The position numbers were made by a program, and so were the translations under genes. This document shows positions 23,984-31,316 of a stretch of DNA of 64,000 bases, piece by piece. Position 1 is the stretch's first letter. Each line of letters opens with the position of its first letter. The notes beneath the pieces were generated by a model. The model did not search any database. It was given only the letters and a program-made list of their open reading frames with translations, and had not been told where the DNA came from. The DNA comes from Aldehydirespirator sp965204875 (lineage in GTDB: Bacteria; Actinomycetota; Acidimicrobiia; Acidimicrobiales; Aldehydirespiratoraceae): the NCBI GenBank assembly GCA_965204875.1, contig OZ242020.1, positions 1,736,001-1,800,000 of the forward strand, given 5' to 3'.

Positions 23984-25903
23984 TCACAGCAGCCGCGCGG
24001 CCAGTTCCCTAGCCTCGTCCAGGGTCTCCACGCGCTGGTCTTCGGGGACCCGTCGCAGCACGTCGAGGGCCTGGAGGCTGGTGGGGGCGAGATCGGAGAG
24101 TCCCATCACTATGCAGTGGATGCCGTCGTCTGTGGCCGCGTCGATCAGCTGCTCCACGGCCAGAGCGGCGCTGTCGTCCACATACACGGTGTCGGAGAAG
24201 TCGAAGATCACCGCCTCGTGCTCGCGGATGTCCAAGCCGATCGTGTGGATCAGCTTCCGCGACGACGCCACGGTGAAGCTGCCCCGCAAGGCCACCATCA
24301 CCACGCGGGCCGTCAAGTCGTCGAGAAAGTCGAAGTTGTCAAGGCTGTCCAAGTCGTCGAGATCGCCGAAGTCGTCGAGGCTGGGGCCGTCGCCGTGGCC
24401 GTCAGGATCGTTGTCGCTGCCTCTGCCGCCGGATCCGTCGGGATCGTCACCACCGCCGCCGCCGGGAACCTCGCCCCCGCCCGCATCGCCGGGTCCGCCG
24501 GGAACCTTGCCCCTGCCGGCATCGTCGCTGTCGGGTCCGCCGGGGACCTCGGTCCTGTCGGCATCGTCATCGCCGGGGGCGGCTGCTTCATCACGGTCGC
24601 CCTCGCCCTGGCTCTCGCGGTCCCCCTTGCCTTGGCTGTCGCGGTCGCCGAGGAAGTGCCGGTCCAGCAGCGGCACCGAGACGACGTTGTCCAGCTGCAT
24701 GCGCTCGAACTGCCGGGCGCTCGCCAGCGCCGCGGCGATTAGACCGATGGCCACGGCGACGACCAGGTCCGAGACGATCGAGAGACCCAGGGTCAGGACC
24801 ATCACCAGCAGGTGCTCGCGCTGCACCAGGTGCGCGCGGCGGATGAAGCGCCAGTCGATGATGTCGACGCCGACCTTGATGAGGATGCCCGCCAGCACCG
24901 CGTGGGGGATCGAGTCGACGTAGCGCCCGAGGCCCAGCACCAGCGCCAGCAGCACGGTGGCGCACAGCACCGCCGACGCCCGCTTCCGGCCGCCGGCGCG
25001 AACGTTCGCCACCGTGCACGAGGTGGCCCCGGCGCCGGGCACCGCTCCGATGAGGCCGGCCACGACGTTGCCGATGCCCACCCCGACCAGTTCCCGATCC
25101 GGATCGTGGCGGTCGCGGGTTATCGAGTCGGCGACCATGGCCGTCAGCAGGCTGTTGATCGAGGCGATCAGCGCGATGGTCACCGCAGGCTGCAAGGCTC
25201 CGGCCAGTGCGCCCGTGGAGAGATCGGGCAGGTTGATCTCGGGCAGGCCGCTGGGCACCTCGCCGATGACGGGAGCGTCGGTCAGCCACAGCGCTCCCAT
25301 CAGCGTGCCGACGATCAGCGCCGCCACGGTGGGGGGCAGGATCACCCTGAGGCGCGCCGGCCAGGCCACGCACACGAGCAGCGTGACGGCTCCGAGGGCG
25401 AGGGCGCTGTAGTTGATGTCGGCGACCGCATCGGGCCAGGAGCGCAAGGACTCGAGCGGGCCGCCCAGCGCGACCTCGGTGCCCAGCAGGGGCAGGGTCT
25501 GCACCACGATGATGATCGCGCCCACGCCGGACATGAACCCCGAGATCACCGCGTAGGGCGTGTAGGCCACGAAGCTGCCGAGCCGCAGCGATCCCATCAC
25601 GATCTGGATCGCGCCTGCCAGCATGGCGACCGTGAAGGCTTCGGCGAGCGTGTCGGCGTAGCTCGCGACGACGACCGACATCGCTACCGACAGCGGGGCT
25701 GTGGGCCCGGAGATCTGGGTTCGGGTGCCGCCGAGCGCCGCGGCGATGAATCCCACAGCGATGGCGCCGTAGAGCCCCGCGATCGCCCCCAGGCCCGACG
25801 CCACACCGAACGCCAGTGACAGGGGCAGGGCGACCACCGCCGCGGTCACGCCGCCGAACACGTCCCCCCTGAGCTGTTGGAGGCTGTAGTCGATGGGTTG
25901 CAT
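23984..25903 (-). CDS. SulP-family anion transporter with an aspartate/glycine-rich insert before its STAS domain
   Basis: From ATG at 25903 the protein has 639 residues. The membrane part (to about 415) has the SulP pattern YSLQQLRGDVFGGVTAAVVALPLSLAFGVASGLG, ALGGTRTQISGPTAPLSVAMSV and GLIGAVPGAGATSCTVANVRAGG. The STAS domain occupies about 530-639 (VVMVALRGSFTVASSRKLIH, VIFDFSDTVYVDDSAALAVEQLI). Substrate could be sulfate, bicarbonate or another anion. Between them lies an unusual ~110-residue disordered insert full of GD, DD, PGG and DLDDLDSLDNFDFLDDL units, placed where the short TM-STAS linker normally is. An upstream TTG would add nine residues. The gene follows the DMT transporter gene on the same strand. 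Confidence 0.88.
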   Translation of the reverse strand: MQPIDYSLQQLRGDVFGGVTAAVVALPLSLAFGVASGLGAIAGLYGAIAVGFIAAALGGTRTQISGPTAPLSVAMSVVVASYADTLAEAFTVAMLAGAIQIVMGSLRLGSFVAYTPYAVISGFMSGVGAIIIVVQTLPLLGTEVALGGPLESLRSWPDAVADINYSALALGAVTLLVCVAWPARLRVILPPTVAALIVGTLMGALWLTDAPVIGEVPSGLPEINLPDLSTGALAGALQPAVTIALIASINSLLTAMVADSITRDRHDPDRELVGVGIGNVVAGLIGAVPGAGATSCTVANVRAGGRKRASAVLCATVLLALVLGLGRYVDSIPHAVLAGILIKVGVDIIDWRFIRRAHLVQREHLLVMVLTLGLSIVSDLVVAVAIGLIAAALASARQFERMQLDNVVSVPLLDRHFLGDRDSQGKGDRESQGEGDRDEAAAPGDDDADRTEVPGGPDSDDAGRGKVPGGPGDAGGGEVPGGGGGDDPDGSGGRGSDNDPDGHGDGPSLDDFGDLDDLDSLDNFDFLDDLTARVVMVALRGSFTVASSRKLIHTIGLDIREHEAVIFDFSDTVYVDDSAALAVEQLIDAATDDGIHCIVMGLSDLAPTSLQALDVLRRVPEDQRVETLDEARELAARLL

Positions 25904-25982
25904 CTTGAGGAGCTTCACACCGCTGCCCAACCATTGCCGTTCCCTGCGCTTGCCTCACGCGTGAGGACGCTGGCCGCCGGCT

Positions 25983-26852
25983 TCAGGCTGCGGCCGCGAA
26001 CAACACGATAGACACAACGGCGAGGCCGGCTCCGCCCCACTGCCAGCGGCGCACCGCCTCTCCATAGACCAGCCAGGCCAGGATGATCGTCACCGACGGG
26101 GCGAATCCCAGGATCGCGGCGACCACCGCCAGGTTGCCGCGCTGGAAGGCGATGACGCTGGAGATGATCGCGATGACGTCGATCAGGCCTATCAGCAGCC
26201 CGAACCGGCATACCTGCGATGTGAGCCGCACCATGGGTTGCATTCCCCGCACGCGTGACAGCGGCGGGATCAGCGCCGCCGCGCCTAGCTGGGTGAGGAA
26301 GGCCGGCATCGCGCCGGCGTCGGTGGAGATCTGACCGAAGATCACGCTGATGCATCCGATGAGGCCGCCCACGACGACCCCCAGGACGAGAGCCGAGCTC
26401 GCGCCGATGGTTGACACGGACGGCAGGCGCCCCTCGCTCACGATCAGCAGCACCGCGGGAATGGCGATCAGGATGCCGGCGAGCTCCGTGCGGCTCAGCA
26501 GGTCGCCGGTCAGCGGCCCGACCACCGCGGGCACGGCCAGGGAGACGACGCCGAGCACCGCCGAGAAGACGGCCATCGGCCCGCGCTCCATCCCGAGGTA
26601 GAGCAGCGGCCGCACCAGCGCCACGACGGGGATCGCCACGAGCATCCACACAAGATCTCCTGCGGTGACGGCGGCGGGCGGGATGACGATCACGTAGAGC
26701 CCGGCGGTGGCGGCCCCCATGCACGACGCCACCCAGGCGATGGACACGACCCCGCCCGGTCGCGCGACCCGCCGGCCCCCCATGCCTCCGAAGAAGTCGC
26801 CCACGCCCAGCAGCGAGGATGCGAGGGCGGCGAGAAAGACAGGCAAGCTCAC
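25983..26852 (-). CDS. EamA-like (DMT superfamily) transporter
   Basis: The 289-residue protein is almost entirely hydrophobic, with about 10 predicted membrane helices arranged as two five-helix EamA-like repeats; MSLPVFLAALASSLLGVGDFFGG at the N-terminus and the second-half LIGLIDVIAIISSVIAFQRGNLAVVAAILGFAPSVTIILAWLVYGEAV are typical. DMT proteins export metabolites or drugs, but the substrate is unknown. It lies 80 bp upstream of the SulP gene on the same strand. Its start ATG at 26852 faces a spacer with a duplicated CCTGCCGGGCGCGGGTCGT element and a divergent MaoC-like gene. Confidence 0.82.
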   Translation of the reverse strand: MSLPVFLAALASSLLGVGDFFGGMGGRRVARPGGVVSIAWVASCMGAATAGLYVIVIPPAAVTAGDLVWMLVAIPVVALVRPLLYLGMERGPMAVFSAVLGVVSLAVPAVVGPLTGDLLSRTELAGILIAIPAVLLIVSEGRLPSVSTIGASSALVLGVVVGGLIGCISVIFGQISTDAGAMPAFLTQLGAAALIPPLSRVRGMQPMVRLTSQVCRFGLLIGLIDVIAIISSVIAFQRGNLAVVAAILGFAPSVTIILAWLVYGEAVRRWQWGGAGLAVVSIVLFAAAA

Positions 26853-26875
26853 ATGCTACGCAGCCTCCGCTCCCA

Positions 26876-26958
26876 CCCCCTGCCGGGCGCGGGTCGTGGG
26901 TGAGCTCGTCATAGCGAACCTATCGTTGGTCCCCACCACCTGCCGGGCGCGGGTCGTC
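26876..26958. repeat. Duplicated GC-rich element in the DMT/MaoC divergent spacer
   Basis: CCNCCTGCCGGGCGCGGGTCGT occurs at about 26877-26899 and again at about 26937-26959, some 60 bp apart. It ends 17 bp before the GTG of the MaoC-like gene, so it could also be a doubled regulatory site. Confidence 0.75.
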
Positions 26959-26975
26959 GTCTAGCCTGATCTGTT

Positions 26976-27947
26976 GTGATCCCGACCGACGGGCCGTACT
27001 ACGACGAGTTGCACCTGGGCCAGGTGATGCCCCGCCAGCCGCCGGTGGTGATCGACGGCGGCATGGCCGCGCTCTACCAGTCGATGGTGGGCGAGCGGCT
27101 GGCGATGACCATGGATGCCGGGGTTTGCGCCGCCGTCACCGGGCGGCAGGGACGTCTGGTGAGCCCCGCGCTGGTGATGCACGTGTCGCTCGGGCACAGC
27201 ACCACGCTGACGAGGCGGGTGATCGCCAACCTCTTCTTCCGCGACGTGCGTCTGTTGAGACCGGTCTTTCTCGGGCAGTCGATCGCCACGACCGTCACCG
27301 TGGTCGCTCTGGCCGACAGCCGGGCCCGTCCGGGCCGCCGTCACCGGGGCAAGGTGCTGGCCGACATCCTCAGCACCGCCGACGGCGATCCGGCGGTGAG
27401 CTACCGGCGCGCGCCGCTGCTGCCGCAGTCCGGCGAAGAGCAGCCGGGCCACGCCGACGATCTGGGCCGCGAGTCTCCGCTGGATCTCGCCCCATACGCG
27501 GCGCTCGTGCCGCGCCACTGGGACTTCACGGCGCTGGGGCCGGGGACCGGCTGGGAGCCCGGCGCCACGCTGGTCGACCCCGCCCGCGACGTGATCGACA
27601 ACGCGCTGGGTCTGGTGCGTCTCACCAACAACCTGGCGATGGTGCACCGTGACGCGGCCGAGTCGCCGTACCCGCAGCGCCTGGTGTACGGCGGCCATGT
27701 GGTGGGTCTGGCGCAGGCCTCGCTGTCGAGGGTGCTGGCGGGGATGGCGACGGTCGTCGGCTGGCACGGCTGCGAACATCTCGGCCCCGCCTTCGAGGGT
27801 GATCAGGTGTCGTTCAGCCACACGCTGCTGGAGTGTGCGCCGGCCGGGGCCGGGCGGGTGTTCGCCGTGCAGGTCGAGGGCTTCGCCCACCGGTCCGCCG
27901 AAACCGAAAAGATCCTCGACTGGATCGTCATAGCCGCAGCCCCGTAG
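26976..27947 (+). CDS. MaoC-like double-hotdog (acyl-CoA dehydratase family) protein
   Basis: The 323-residue protein has two hotdog-fold halves. The first half contains VMPRQPPVVIDGGMAALYQSMVGE and FLGQSIATTVTVVALADSR; the second contains RLVYGGHVVGLAQASLSRVLAGM, where YGGHVxGL is typical of MaoC/HGL-type dehydratases, then FEGDQVSFSHTLLE. Related proteins hydrate enoyl-CoA or mesaconyl/methylmalonyl-type thioesters. The substrate cannot be assigned. GTG at 26976 is used as start because the conserved domain begins a few residues after it. The gene is divergent from the DMT transporter and followed by a short spacer with small regulatory genes. Confidence 0.78.
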   Translation: MIPTDGPYYDELHLGQVMPRQPPVVIDGGMAALYQSMVGERLAMTMDAGVCAAVTGRQGRLVSPALVMHVSLGHSTTLTRRVIANLFFRDVRLLRPVFLGQSIATTVTVVALADSRARPGRRHRGKVLADILSTADGDPAVSYRRAPLLPQSGEEQPGHADDLGRESPLDLAPYAALVPRHWDFTALGPGTGWEPGATLVDPARDVIDNALGLVRLTNNLAMVHRDAAESPYPQRLVYGGHVVGLAQASLSRVLAGMATVVGWHGCEHLGPAFEGDQVSFSHTLLECAPAGAGRVFAVQVEGFAHRSAETEKILDWIVIAAAP

Positions 27948-28057
27948 GCGCGGCCGCACCCTAGACGCGCAGTTCGGTGAGGCCGTCGGCGCGTAGTTCG
28001 GCGAGTCGGTGGCCCAGGGTGGCCCGAAACGAACCATGAGTGGCTACTGTCAAGCCG

Positions 28058-28219
28058 ATGGTTCACCTGGAGCTAGAGCGGATCGAGGCTCTGGAGCTGA
28101 TGGGGATGGTCCTCGCCCACCTCTCCAGCGCTGAGGCAGCCGGCGATCTGTCGCCGCGCGTCCCGATGCTGATGGTGATCCGTGACAAGCTGGCCGAGGG
28201 TCTACGGGAGCAGCCATGA
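28058..28219 (+). CDS. Small protein of unknown function (53 residues)
   Basis: ATG at 28058 opens a 53-codon frame, MVHLELERIEALELMGMVLAHLSSAEAAGDLSP followed by RVPMLMVIRDKLAEGLREQP. It looks like two amphipathic helices. Its stop overlaps the next gene's ATG as ATGA, which argues that it is real and co-translated with the helix-turn-helix protein. No known family is recognised; a small partner of a DNA-binding protein, as in antitoxin pairs, is one possibility. Confidence 0.55.
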   Translation: MVHLELERIEALELMGMVLAHLSSAEAAGDLSPRVPMLMVIRDKLAEGLREQP

Positions 28220-28476
28220 GTTATAACGAAGCCGATGTTCATACAGCCAATGCTGCGATGGGCAAGCACAGGGAAGGATTCGACCTCGAGGTGGATGCCG
28301 CGCTGGCGGTGGTCGGCCTGAGCGCCGAGCGGGCCCGCAAGGAAGCGGTGATTCGAGATGACATGATCCGGGTCGCTCACCGGGCCGGCGTCTCGCTCCG
28401 GCAGCTTGCCGAGGCTTCGGGCCTCGGCCGCAAGACGGTCACAGCCATAGTGGAGGCCGACCAGACGCGAGCCTGA
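28216..28476 (+). CDS. Small helix-turn-helix protein
   Basis: The 86-residue protein has a predicted helix-turn-helix in its C-terminal half: GVSLRQLAEASGLGRKTVTAIVEA, in which AEASGLGRKTV is the recognition unit. The N-terminal half (DLEVDAALAVVGLSAERARKEAVIRDDMIRVA) is helical and probably mediates dimerisation or partner contacts. It is co-translated with the 53-residue protein upstream (ATGA overlap) and ends 44 bp before a tRNA gene. Function is otherwise unknown; similar small proteins act as antitoxins or local repressors. Confidence 0.6.
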   Translation: MSYNEADVHTANAAMGKHREGFDLEVDAALAVVGLSAERARKEAVIRDDMIRVAHRAGVSLRQLAEASGLGRKTVTAIVEADQTRA

Positions 28477-28520
28477 GGGGGTGTTGTCGCGGTATTGCCG
28501 CCATAATGCCTGTCACGTTC

Positions 28521-28594
28521 GGGGCTGTAGCTCAGCTGGCTAGAGCACCTGCTTTGCAAGCAGGGGGTCGTCGGTTCGAATCCGATCAGCTCCA
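28521..28594 (+). tRNA. tRNA-Ala (anticodon TGC)
   Basis: GGGGCTG pairs with CAGCTCC to form the acceptor stem, the D-arm reads GCTCAGCTGGCTAGAGC, the anticodon stem CCTGC/GCAGG encloses CTTTGCAAG... with anticodon TGC, and the T-arm GTCGG TTCGAAT CCGAT is intact. The discriminator base is A at 28594 and CCA is not encoded. The start codon of the next gene begins only one base later. Confidence 0.95.
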
Positions 28595-28595
28595 C

Positions 28596-29753
28596 ATGAT
28601 GTCTTCAGAACAGGTGAGCCAGGCTGAGCCGGATGCCAGGCAGGCTGAGTTGGATGACCGCATACGGCGGGTGCTTGGCGAGTTCGAGCTCGTCGGGCCG
28701 TTCTCGGCGGGCTATCCGGTCAACCAGAGGTTCGACTATTCGGCGCTCTTCCCGCTGCTTGCCTTCGCCGCCAACAATGTGGGCGACCCGTTCGGCTATT
28801 CCCGCTACCAGGCCAACACCCACGAGACCGAGCGCGAGGTCGTGCACAAGGTCGCCGAGTTGCTGCGACTGCCCGCCGAGTCGGCCTGGGGCTATGTGAC
28901 CGCCGGCGGCACCGAGGGCAACATGTACGGCATCTATGTGGGCCGGGAGATGCTCCACGATCCCATTGCCTATTTCTCCCAGGACACCCACTATTCGGTG
29001 CTCAAGATCCTCCATGTTCTGAATATCCGCAACATCATGATCCGCAGTCAACCGAGCGGCGAGATCGACTACGACGATCTGCGCGAGTCGATCCGCATCA
29101 ACCGTGACACCCCGGCGCTCATCATCGCCAATATCGGCACGACCATGAAGGGCGCGGTCGATGACCTCGACCGCATCCGCGGCATCATCGACGACCTGGC
29201 GCTCACCCGCTACTACGTTCACGCCGATGAGGCTCTCAGCGGCATGATCCTGCCCTTCGTCGATGATCCTCAGCCGTTCGGTTTCGACAGCGGCATCGAC
29301 AGCGCCGCTGTCTCGGGCCACAAGATGTTCGGCTCCCCGGTGCCGTGCGGCGTGGTCGTGACCAAGCGCGAGCACACGGCGCAGATAGGCCGCGCCATCG
29401 AATATGTTGGAGCGCTCGACACCACCCTGCTCGGTTCTAGGAGTGCCATTGCTCCTGTGATCCTGTGGCACTCGCTCACCAAGCACGGCCATGACGGCTT
29501 TCGTCAGGTGGTGGCGAGCATGCTGGACATGGCCGAGTACGCCGTGGGACAGTTCAACGCCAACGGCATCGCTGCCTGGCGGGCGAAGAACAGCCCTACC
29601 GTGGTGTTTCCCCGTCCCTCGCCGCGGGTGCTCTTCGAGTGGCAGCTCGCCCCGCTCGACGATTTCGCTCACCTCATCACGATGCCGCATGTCACACGTG
29701 AGATGATCGACGAGATCGTCGCCGACTGCATGGAAGGGCCGACCGACCAATGA
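28596..29753 (+). CDS. PLP-dependent histidine decarboxylase-like protein (group II decarboxylase family)
   Basis: The 385-residue protein matches pyridoxal-phosphate histidine decarboxylases of the 380-residue bacterial type: GYPVNQRFDYSALFPLLAFAANNVGDPF, SRYQANTHETEREVV, TAGGTEGNMYGIYVGRE, SQDTHYSVLKILHVLNI, IIANIGTTMKGAVDDL, HADEALSGMILPF, and the Schiff-base lysine in SGHKMFGSPVPCGVVV. Other substrates, such as serine, are decarboxylated by close relatives. ATG at 28596 is one base after the tRNA-Ala end, so its transcript must come from tRNA processing or a promoter inside the tRNA; a GTG at 28671 is the only other nearby start and leaves little N-terminus. Its stop region is repeated in the spacer before the ACT-domain gene. 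The pair may be co-regulated. Confidence 0.8.
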   Translation: MMSSEQVSQAEPDARQAELDDRIRRVLGEFELVGPFSAGYPVNQRFDYSALFPLLAFAANNVGDPFGYSRYQANTHETEREVVHKVAELLRLPAESAWGYVTAGGTEGNMYGIYVGREMLHDPIAYFSQDTHYSVLKILHVLNIRNIMIRSQPSGEIDYDDLRESIRINRDTPALIIANIGTTMKGAVDDLDRIRGIIDDLALTRYYVHADEALSGMILPFVDDPQPFGFDSGIDSAAVSGHKMFGSPVPCGVVVTKREHTAQIGRAIEYVGALDTTLLGSRSAIAPVILWHSLTKHGHDGFRQVVASMLDMAEYAVGQFNANGIAAWRAKNSPTVVFPRPSPRVLFEWQLAPLDDFAHLITMPHVTREMIDEIVADCMEGPTDQ

Positions 29754-29814
29754 ACCATTCAGCCGACCGATGAACCAGTCAGCCATGAACCAGTCAGCCA
29801 TGAACCAGTTAGCC
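29743..29814 (+). repeat. Tandem 15-bp repeats containing start codons, between decarboxylase and ACT-domain genes
   Basis: After the decarboxylase stop, units of ATGAACCA.TCAGCC are repeated: CCGACCAATGAACCATTCAGCC, then GACCGATGAACCAGTCAGCC, then two more 15-bp copies ATGAACCAGT.AGCC. The first copy overlaps the decarboxylase stop as CAATGA, so the two genes originally overlapped by ATGA and the spacer arose by duplication. Confidence 0.9.
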
Positions 29815-30255
29815 GACGTCGGCGGCACCGGCGGCACCGATCACCGCACCGAGGGGTTTCCCGGGGAGCGACTCATTGTCATCGTGCCTCACGAGCCCGG
29901 GCAGCTGGCTCATGTCACCAGCCTGCTCGCCGCCGAGAGCATCAACCTGGAGTCCATCGACGGGCGGCTCGCCGGTGAGCTTGGGGTCATCACCCTCAGC
30001 ACGGGCGACGACGATGCGGCGCTGCGCGTCCTCCTTAAGGCCAACCTGCGAGCCGTCACCTCCGATGCGATCGTGTTCCATATGCTCGATCGCCCCGGGG
30101 CCCTTGCCGGCGTCTTGCAGCTGTTCGAGCAGCACAGCGTCAACGTGCGCACGATCCACATCATCCATCGCCAGTCCGGCTCAGCGGTGGTCGCCGTGAC
30201 CACCGACAACGACGACCAAGCCCGCAGCCTGCTCGACAGCGACTCCCTCCTGTAG
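29770..30255 (+). CDS. Protein with two tandem ACT domains
   Basis: The 161-residue protein has two ACT domains: RLIVIVPHEPGQLAHVTSLLAAESINLESIDGRLAG (about 35-105) and IVFHMLDRPGALAGVLQLFEQHSVNVRTIHIIHR (about 100-160). ACT domains bind amino acids and control enzymes; no catalytic domain is attached, so it is probably a regulatory subunit or sensor, plausibly of the decarboxylase upstream, which is inference. The N-terminus MNQSAMNQSAMNQLA reflects a tandem repeat in which each unit holds an ATG (29770, 29785, 29800), so three starts are equally possible. Confidence 0.82.
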   Translation: MNQSAMNQSAMNQLADVGGTGGTDHRTEGFPGERLIVIVPHEPGQLAHVTSLLAAESINLESIDGRLAGELGVITLSTGDDDAALRVLLKANLRAVTSDAIVFHMLDRPGALAGVLQLFEQHSVNVRTIHIIHRQSGSAVVAVTTDNDDQARSLLDSDSLL

Positions 30256-30437
30256 CCGGTCTGCGACTTGCGGCTGGCACCGTCGCGGCAGATCACCGAG
30301 CCGTCGCAACTTGCTGCGATGAGGCTAGACTTGAGCAGCAAGCCCAACAGCTGGAGGCAAGGTTTGAGGAGATGGATAGTGTAGGGTTTGCGCTGGGAGC
30401 CGATTTGAATAGTCTACGCCATGATTGAGCATATTTT

Positions 30438-30451
30438 ATCCCATGTGGGAT
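30438..30451. promoter_or_regulatory. Inverted repeat ATCCCA-TG-TGGGAT, candidate operator of the HigBA operon
   Basis: The 6-bp arms are perfect and lie 17 bp before the higB ATG, just after an AT-rich ATATTTTAT that could be the -10 box. HigA antitoxins autorepress by binding palindromes near the promoter, so this is the obvious site. Confidence 0.5.
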
Positions 30452-30467
30452 TGGAAATGAGTCGCCC

Positions 30468-30761
30468 ATGCACATTCTGGCCAGAAGGACACTTCGAGAA
30501 TACTGGGAGAGTCACCCGGATGTCGAACAGTCGCTGCTTGCTTGGTATCGCATAGTCCAAAGAGAAGTATGGGAATCGCCTAGCGAGGTGAAAGCTAGAT
30601 TTCCGAAGGCTAGTATCGTAGGAGACAACCGAGTGGTTTTCAATATACGGGGAAATGAGTACCGCTTAGTGGTCCACATTAACTATACGTACCGTAAGGT
30701 CTATATCCGCTTCGTGGGAACTCATGAAGAGTATGACCGCATCAACGTACGAGAGGTGTAG
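30468..30761 (+). CDS. higB: HigB-type mRNA interferase toxin (RelE superfamily)
   Basis: The 97-residue protein matches HigB: MHILARRTLREYWESHPDVEQSLLAWYRIVQREVWESPSEVKARFPKASIVGDNRVVFNIRGNEYRLVVHINYTYRKVYIRFVGTHEEYDRI is the complete family outline, with basic residues on the nucleic-acid face and the conserved GTHEEYDRI C-terminus. HigB cleaves mRNA on translating ribosomes. The gene precedes the antitoxin gene (toxin first is the usual hig order), with only 2 bp between stop and start. The locus is lower in GC than its neighbours, which fits lateral transfer. In keeping with the reporting limit I quote only the overall resemblance; the key elements are FNIRGN, YRLVVHINY and FVGTHEEYD. Confidence 0.9.
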   Translation: MHILARRTLREYWESHPDVEQSLLAWYRIVQREVWESPSEVKARFPKASIVGDNRVVFNIRGNEYRLVVHINYTYRKVYIRFVGTHEEYDRINVREV

Positions 30762-30763
30762 CA

Positions 30764-31171
30764 ATGGCGAATATGGAGTATATTCGTACCGAAGCCCACT
30801 ACGAGGCCGCGTTGGAACGTGTGGCGGAACTCATGGACGCTGATGAAGGGACACCCGAGGGCGATGAACTCAACATGCTTGCCGATCTTGTGAAGGATTA
30901 CGAGGACCGACACTTCCCGATGGGACATCCCGATCCAGTCGCAGTGATCGAGTTCTGCATGGATCAACAGGGACTCGCTCAGAGCGACCTTGTACCACAC
31001 ATAGGGAGTCCTTCGCTGGTGTCCGAGGTACTCTCCAGGAAGCATCCGATCACGCTGCCCATGGCTTGTGCCCTTCAGGAATGCCTCGGTGTTCCCGTTG
31101 AGATGCTGCTAGCGGAGCCTGCACCAACCGACGACGCTCGGCTGGCAGCCGCTCGCTCTCGCGGCACATGA
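30764..31171 (+). CDS. higA: HigA-type antitoxin (Xre-family helix-turn-helix)
   Basis: The 135-residue protein has an N-terminal helical region (YEAALERVAELMDADEGTPEGDELNMLADLVKDYEDRHFP) typical of long HigA proteins and a C-terminal Xre-like helix-turn-helix, DQQGLAQSDLVPHIGSPSLVSEVLSRKHPITLPMACALQECL. It should neutralise HigB by complex formation and repress the operon. It starts 2 bp after higB, so the two are co-translated. A candidate operator lies upstream of higB. Confidence 0.9.
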   Translation: MANMEYIRTEAHYEAALERVAELMDADEGTPEGDELNMLADLVKDYEDRHFPMGHPDPVAVIEFCMDQQGLAQSDLVPHIGSPSLVSEVLSRKHPITLPMACALQECLGVPVEMLLAEPAPTDDARLAAARSRGT

Positions 31172-31316
31172 GTTCCCAGTGCTGTTTGTCTGACCAAAAT
31201 TGAGTGCTCGGTGCTTAAGGGATCGAGCATTGCGTAGGAACTATCGGTTGGCATCACATTTCATCGCAAAAGAGTATCCGACCGTTTCGACGTTGCTAGA
31301 CACCCTGTGCGGGCGT

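Noticed and set aside
28506..28595. Decarboxylase N-terminus extended through the tRNA
   Set aside because: Those codons are the tRNA-Ala itself.
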